Shown here: in pieces, positions 58,076 to 64,000 of the stretch
Numbering within the stretch: position 1 is the first letter of the stretch
Layout: each line of letters starts with the position of its first letter
Source of the DNA: Nematostella vectensis
Lineage: Eukaryota > Cnidaria > Anthozoa > Actiniaria > Edwardsiidae
Reading direction: 5' to 3'
Length of the DNA stretch: 64,000 bases
Assembly: GCF_932526225.1 (NCBI RefSeq)
Contig: NC_064042.1
Coordinates: 5,315,001 to 5,379,000, forward strand
The notes under the pieces: model-generated
Told to the model about the DNA's origin: nothing
Databases searched by the model: none
Seen by the model: only the letters and a program-made list of their open reading frames with translations
Program-made: the position numbers and the translations under genes

Positions 58076-61000
58076 AACATCAAACTGGCACCTGAAAAGT
58101 AAGTAGAGATTTTTGATAAGGTTTATACATGGTTTATGTGCATTTAGCCACTGGCGACACCCAACGGCGTGGTTTTACGCGTCCAAAGAGAGAAAGCGCT
58201 GACAACAGGCCCTTTCGGTAAAATAAAAATTCAGGAATAAAGTCTGCATTTGATCGTCAATAAATAGCAATTAAATTTGATACTACAGTAATGACTGGAA
58301 GCTAGTGATAGAACGAGTTTGATTCCTTCATAAGAAAGTGAGAACTTACAAGTTTCTTTTGTGTTAAATTGATGCACACTCCATGGCCCCGCCCCTATTT
58401 CATTAGCAGCTGTCAATCTCACGGTGTAAGCTGATTGGTGCTTGAGTCCTTTGTACGTCCGTGATGTTAAACTAGGTCCTAGGTTCTCAGCCTTAATCAC
58501 GGTCATCCCTTGCATGAGCTCTATCCTGATTATTGAGACTGCGCTACCACGACTGGTTGTCCAGCGGTTCCAGCTGACTTGCACATAGTCACACCCTACG
58601 GATAGGCGTATATGGGGCGGGGGTTCTGCTGGACCTGGCATGGGTGGAAACAATTCACAAAGAGTCTTGTGTGAAAATAAACACTTCGACGCGTTTATTT
58701 CTTGCGTTTCCGGTGCGGCTCTAACAGTGATAGAATTTCCCTATCAAATACCAAATACTATTGCGATAAAAGCTACTAAATAAATTAATATTAAAAACAC
58801 TCTTTTACACTCCGACCCAAGAACTCGAAGAAAGACCAGGTAAAAAAAAATTTTCTCTCGATGTTATTGAGTGCGGATGTTTATATTTGCGTTCAAGCGC
58901 TTGCCCCCATATGAAGAAAACGTTGTCGTTTTGGGGGTCTGGTACCGAGGAAACTTCAATTCTTTTCAGAGACCTTCTCAACTAACTAAAGATGGTCACA
59001 GTAACTGTTTTTCTCTTCTGGTTACAAGTCATAAAGATTACGAAGCCCCTGGGGTACGCTTACCTTAAAAATTACAAAAATAATGTAGATTTTCCAAATA
59101 AGGAATATATTAGTTTCCTTATATGGAAGTGACCGCGTTTAGCAAAAACGACAATTTTGCGCTCAATTTTCTTGATATGGGATTTGCCGAAGGGGGGGGG
59201 GGAGTCATAGGTATGTATGAGGCGAGCTTTTTCCAATATGATATGCGATCTCCTTTTCAGATAACAACTTTTAAAACAAATAAATAAGATATGCATCGCT
59301 TGTTTTTTTCCTTTTTTAAAAGAATACACATAAGCCTACTTAGAATGTCTTGACTCACTTGCACCCAAAAACAGTGTCAGAAAGAGGGCAATGCAGCATC
59401 ATGTGAAGGGTGACTTTGCCCCTTTGTGATGTTATTGCTGCAGCAATAGTAACGAGTCTAACCTGATTTGGAGACCTCCATGACGTGAGTGACCTCTCCC
59501 TGAGTATTCCTTGCGGTGCACTGGTAGAACCCGTAGTACTCAATACTCTTCGCTCGGGCCTTATAAACCAAAGAGCCACGTCCCTTAGTCACGTGACTCG
59601 TTATTACTTTGCTGTCTTTGTAGAGCTCCACCGTCGGCACAGGAAACCCATCAAATGTGCAATTTAGTTCGATTGGGTCACGATCAGCATAGTTTGACCA
59701 CGTGACTTGGGTCGTCGATTCTGATTGGATAAGCTCAGGAGCGTCTACAAGAACATAATCATCAGTGATTGCTTGTCATGGAAATTCGAGTCAACTATAC
59801 GCCTATTTCAGATAAAGTTTCACCCACAGGATTACGCGTATCACGTGTGGATTATACATGACAAAAACTCGATCTTTTGGAGACAGTCGCTCTCTAGGTC
59901 AATGGTTCCGCTTTTTGTATTGCCCCTGAACTGTTAGCCTCCTGCGCAGCCGTCCTTCGGCTGCGCAGGAGACTACTGAACTGTGTTCGTCTAGAATTCC
60001 CATGTTATTTTGGAGGAGTTTGTATTTACTACGATTTTGTAGGCAGTCATTTTCAAAAAAGGCCCAGACCCTAACGTTTAGATTGTCACAGGTATCCCGC
60101 TGGATCACCCAAGGCTCTTTTAAACCATTCAGAAAAACGATATAATGCGAATGTTAAAGAATAAAAAGAAGTCAAAAGTTGATTTCCCACAAGGGCAAAA
60201 TTTTTTATTAAAACCATGCATTTTAAATGAATTTTTAAAGAACACCATAGCTTTTTTTCACATTGGCACCAGTCGGAAAAGTGGCTTGTAGCATCTAAGT
60301 ATGGGATCTAGGGGGAGGGTTTAGGGGGTTAAACCCACCCCTTGGGCTGCCGTAAGCCATATGTAACAAACAAAATTACACCCTCCCCCCTTTGTCACTG
60401 AGCCAACCCCCCCGCTTAAGCGAAAAGCTAGATCCACCCCTGCATCCTTGCTTGTGTGGCACACACTCACATTCTACTTCTAATCGGACTGCTTTTGAAT
60501 CCGTGTTCCCATAGCAACGATACAAGCCGGCGTCTGTCCGGTTAACGCTTTCAATGATGACGTCATGACGGAATCCATTGCTGAAGACATAAAGCCGGTT
60601 CGTCCGGTCATACGGGACAGAGTGTCCGAGAGGAGTGGTCCACATGATAAAGGCCTGTCCGGTCACCTGACACGATATGTTTGTCCGACTCCCTTCAGCC
60701 GCGCGATAACTCGTGAATGATATATTTACTCCGCCTTGAAGAAAACAAGGGAAATATTTTCATTAAATGCAGAGGGGATCCAAGGGGAAGGGTTTTTATT
60801 TGGGGGGGAGGGGTATGGGGGTGGCAATTGTAGTCTTATCCTGGGTCTTATCCTCGTCCAGTTCCACGTAGAGTTAGAATTCTTCCCTTAGTAAGCTTGG
60901 TAAATAAACCGTTCATGCTTGGGCTGTGCTAATAATAAATTTTGGATTAACTGTTTGCGCTAGCTTTCATTACATCAAATTTAAAGCAAATTAAATACCA

Positions 61001-62121
61001 CTTCAGATATAGTGAGGTATTTATTGTATTCTCGAGCCGGAAGCAAATGCCGGACCCATGGTTTGATGGATGTTCTAGAGGACCATTGGGTAGTCATCTT
61101 ACTTAAACGTTATACCACTATGATGATTGAAACCGCTCTCAGCGGCATCGTGTGTGAAGCGAAGTCAAATGAGCTAAGCCGCTGTTGATAATCACTGATC
61201 GTGAAAGTGTACTTGTGTGAACAGAAGGGATCACCAATACTCTGAATTACTCAAAGGCGAAATAATTTCAACAATAATCACTTTACGGCCCGCATTTTCA
61301 TTATAAAAGATAGGGAATGTTCCCATACGTTTTATCCTGTAACTTTCATAGAATTTTTAGCTAAATTCGCTATCCCGAATAAAACTTCTGAAAATGTTCA
61401 TCTATTATTTTATTTTTTAATTATTTCATTTATTTATTTATTTTCTTTTGAGGGCGTAGGGCTACAAAACATAATAGAGTCGCTCGGACGTACATAGTAG
61501 CCTCGACTTTTTTTTTTAAATAGACTTGATGGTATCTCCTAATATTCGCGATAACGTATCTAAATCAAGATAGTTAAGGCCAGACTCTATTCAATTCCAT
61601 GGCCTCTGTGTCACATGAGTGAGTTCCAGCCTGAAAAAGCGCACCAAAAAAGTATGTACTTCTTAACGTTTATTATTATTATTTTAAATTGTTTGAAATA
61701 AACATCACAATTTAGTGTTTAGTACTTTGGATTACTTTATGGTGTATCTATATTATTTACTGTACATCCGGATACAAACTTGCCATAACAGCAACACCGC
61801 ACCAACACAGATCCGCGTTCTGAACTGTCTAAACCTTTTCTTACAGCCTCATTGTCACATATCTTATATAATCTTCACCCAAATATCACCTATTAATAAC
61901 GCAATCACAAAAAAAACAGACTTTTCACGAGTAAGTAACCCTGTAACTCATGAAAATATTATGATCCGTTTTATAATGCAATAATCAGCCGCAATAAAGG
62001 CTGCGATTCAGACTTTAGAATTTCCCGTTGTGATCAATCAAATTTCCTTACCTGAAACTCGAGTGAATTGAATACTTTCTATGAAGGACAACAGACATAG
62101 CACCCTCACCGCAGTTAGCAT
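58015..62121 (-). CDS. Secreted/GPI-anchored Ig-Ig-FN3 adhesion-type protein, 5 exons
   Basis: Exons: 62121-62052, 60734-60471, 59744-59463, 58634-58350, 58091-58015; all GT-AG and in phase; 325 residues. Exon 1 codes a signal peptide (MLTAVRVLCLLSFIES). Exon 2 is an Ig domain (NISCQV, RTDAGLYRCYG), exon 3 an I-set Ig domain (IELNCTFDGFPVPTVEL, YYGFYQCTARNTQGE), exon 4 a fibronectin type III domain (YVQVSWNRW, LKHQSAYTVRLTAANEIGAG). Exon 5 adds ETCASLMLASSYLP then a hydrophobic end (MVLALIVAIVMPQ) directly before the stop. This fits a GPI-anchor signal or a very short tail. Each domain is one 1-1 phase exon, as is typical of Ig/FN3 genes. Role inferred: cell-surface adhesion or recognition. 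No orthologue named. Confidence 0.86.
59937..59974. repeat. Perfect short hairpin
   Basis: CTCCTGCGCAGCCG, loop TCCTT, then CGGCTGCGCAGGAG. In an Ig/FN3 gene intron; likely the remains of a palindromic element. Confidence 0.9.
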
Positions 62122-62756
62122 CTCTGTAGCAGTCACTGAGTTTCCTTGTTTAGCGAAGCTGGCTAAGGCTTAATGTCCCGTTGCGCGAGTGGTGATGATT
62201 CTAGCTGCGGTTTATTTGTTGCTTCTTTTGTATCCACGCAGCGATGAGGGCGCACGATTGCAACACAGAGCGATAACCGCAAAAGACTTTGTTGACAACT
62301 TCGGCTTGCAGGGACCCTCCTCCTCCCCGCTGCGTGATTTTACAGGGCATTTTTTTGGCGCGCGTTAGTTTAGTGTAAGTACGGCCCCCCTTTCGCCTTA
62401 GCGCCAAAAGGGTTTTTGGAGGGGAGGGGAGGGGGGATTTGATTATGAAGAAAGGATAGTATTTGTCTATTCCCACTTTGTCATGGTCATCACCCTGGGC
62501 ATTCCGGTAAGCGCTTGGTACTTTCCCAGGCGCGTACCCAGGATTGGCTCCCCCCCCCCCTTGTACGCACTTGCGTCCCATTTTTGAGTAGCCTGATAAC
62601 AGGTAATGGGTTATTTTTATCGCGGGGAAAACTCATCGTTTATTAGAACCTCCGCCACGACTCTTGAGTATTTCAACTCTTGAGTATTTCAAGAATTACG
62701 AGGCCGCTAGTGCAATACGCAAGTCTAGAGGAAAAATTGAATAACAACCTCTCGCA

Positions 62757-63258
62757 TAGGCGTCGACCAAATGAGGAGGGCGTAGAGTAGCGAAGGTAGT
62801 AAATAGAGGGACACGAAGAATATTGTAGAGGGGGGCGTAGAGTAGCGAAGGTAGTAAATAGAGGGACACGAAGAATATTGTAGAGGGTGGCGTAGAGTAG
62901 CGAAGGTAGTAAATAGAGGGACACGAAGAATGTTGTAGAGGGTGGCGTAGAGTAGCGAAGGTAGTAAATAGAGGGACACGAAGAATGTTGTAGAGGGGGG
63001 CGAAGAGTAGCGAAGGTAGTAAATAGAGGGACACGAAGAATATTGTAGAGGGTGGCGTAGAGTAGCGAAGGTAGTAAATAGAGGGGCACGAAGAATGTTG
63101 TAGAGGGGGGCGTAGAGTAGCGAAGGTAGTAAATAGAGGGGCACGTAGAATATTGTAGAGGGGGCGTAGGGTAGCGAAGGTAGTAAATAGAGGGGCACGA
63201 AGAATATTGTAGAAGGGGACGTAGAGTAGCGAAGGTAGTAAATAGAGGGGCACGAAGA
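62757..63258. repeat. 55-bp minisatellite upstream of the Ig/FN3 gene
   Basis: About nine units of GGCGTAGAGTAGCGAAGGTA, GTAAATAGAGGGACACGAAG, AATATTGTAGAGGG. Long minus-strand frames across it are artefacts of the unit. Confidence 0.95.
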
Positions 63259-63496
63259 ATGTTGTGTCAAAGGTGCTCGGACCCGAATGCGAGCGAGGGA
63301 GGGTGTCGTCGTCAGAACATAGAACGTGTGAAATGTAGGCCAGTACACACATACAAGCACCCTCCCTATAACCCAGCTCGCATTCCTTACATTCTTCGTC
63401 CCCTCTTTTTACTACCTTCACTAGGCCCATTTGATAAATATCTGGATTTTGACTCCAAAAGTGATTTCCGCTAAATGGAATTCGTGATTCGTGAAA

Positions 63497-63657
63497 CAGA
63501 GGCGTAGCCAGGATATCGAACAGGAGGGGGCTCAAAAGGCCCTTTCAAGGCATTTTCTCCTGTATTTATAATAATGTCTCTTACATTTACTGTAATTTTT
63601 GCCTAGTAAAAGGGGGGATCCGGCCCCCTTGGGCCACCCCCCCTGGCTACGCCCCTG
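63497..63657. mobile_element. hAT-type MITE, same family as 53730-53895
   Basis: Ends CAGAGGCGTAGCCAGGAT and CCTGGCTACGCCCCTG, flanked by TGAAA on both sides (63492-63496, 63658-63662), again a 5-bp target duplication. Confidence 0.9.
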
Positions 63658-64000
63658 TGAAAAGCCTAAAAATAAATTCGTGAATCGTGATGGTCGAGTA
63701 CTATATCGTGATTGGGGTATTCTTTCGTGACTCCAGATTTCGCATGGCTAAATTCGTGAAATATGACCGTAAATGCCAAGAATAATTAAGACACGAACTC
63801 ATGTAACGAGATGCGCAGCGCTGTAGTGCAATCGTCACGATTCATACATTTATACGTAGAAGTAAACATTGATGCCTTTGTGTTTTAGTTCAATTGAGGA
63901 GTTGATCAACCGCGGCGTTGATCTATGTTTATTAAATCATATATTCATGAGCAAAGCAAAAGTTCAAACCGTTATTCGTGAAAGCTTCTTTTTTAAACAG

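Larger units (their letters stand above)
62122..64000. other. Upstream region of the Ig/FN3 gene to the window edge
   Basis: Contains the presumed promoter, a fragment of the CCCGTACCCAGG MITE family near 62530-62560, the 55-bp minisatellite and one intact MITE. The last 340 bp show no feature I can support. Confidence 0.5.

Noticed and set aside
62673-63535. Minus-strand frames of 138-279 codons
   Set aside because: They are generated by the 55-bp minisatellite (YYLRYSTPPS repeats).

Overview
The window looks like nuclear DNA of an early-branching animal. I infer a cnidarian, most likely a sea anemone such as Nematostella, from vertebrate-like gene structures (ZRSR2, TXNDC16, a p75-like TNF receptor), short AT-rich introns with GT-AG ends, single-exon receptor genes, and many small hAT-like and palindromic elements. 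Species identity is inference only. All exon coordinates were assembled by hand from splice sites, and reading phase was checked across every junction given.

Layout. Bases 1-1509 hold a dispersed-repeat copy and no clear gene. ZRSR2, a splicing factor, runs on the minus strand from 15145 to 1510 in 14 exons. One of its introns holds an intronless class A GPCR on the plus strand with an in-frame stop (7250-8155). A 62-codon membrane microprotein frame (minus) and a NOL7/UTP16-like nucleolar protein (plus) diverge from about 15.53-15.64 kb. A Ca2+-regulated mitochondrial carrier of the SLC25A23/24/25 group lies on the minus strand (20916-17745, 5 exons). A 3 kb spacer (20.9-24.1 kb) contains transposons nested three deep. 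TXNDC16 then fills 24089-44356 on the plus strand in 25 exons. A single-exon seven-TM orphan with a gustatory-receptor-like layout lies antisense in one of its introns (33012-31759). From 44.4 to 50.3 kb there is mostly satellite and foldback DNA. A TNF-receptor-superfamily gene with four cysteine-rich domains, a TM segment and a death domain covers 50312-56627 (plus; the signal-peptide exon was not found). A single-exon sulfotransferase-like gene (55519-56250) sits in its last intron. Finally a secreted or GPI-anchored Ig-Ig-FN3 protein lies on the minus strand (62121-58015, 5 exons).

The most striking feature is a recurring one: tandem repeats that start from, or include, the edge of an exon. 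In TXNDC16 a 36-bp unit containing the end of exon 11 and its 5' splice site is repeated about 65 times, so dozens of near-identical in-frame splice donors lie in a row. In the TNF receptor gene a 57-bp unit containing an exon end and its donor is repeated six times. ZRSR2 has two local duplications of 3' splice sites with the start of the exon. Repeats also abut or overlap TXNDC16 exons 14 and 17, the last Ig/FN3 exon and the GPCR stop codon. I see no intact tRNA, rRNA or CRISPR array.
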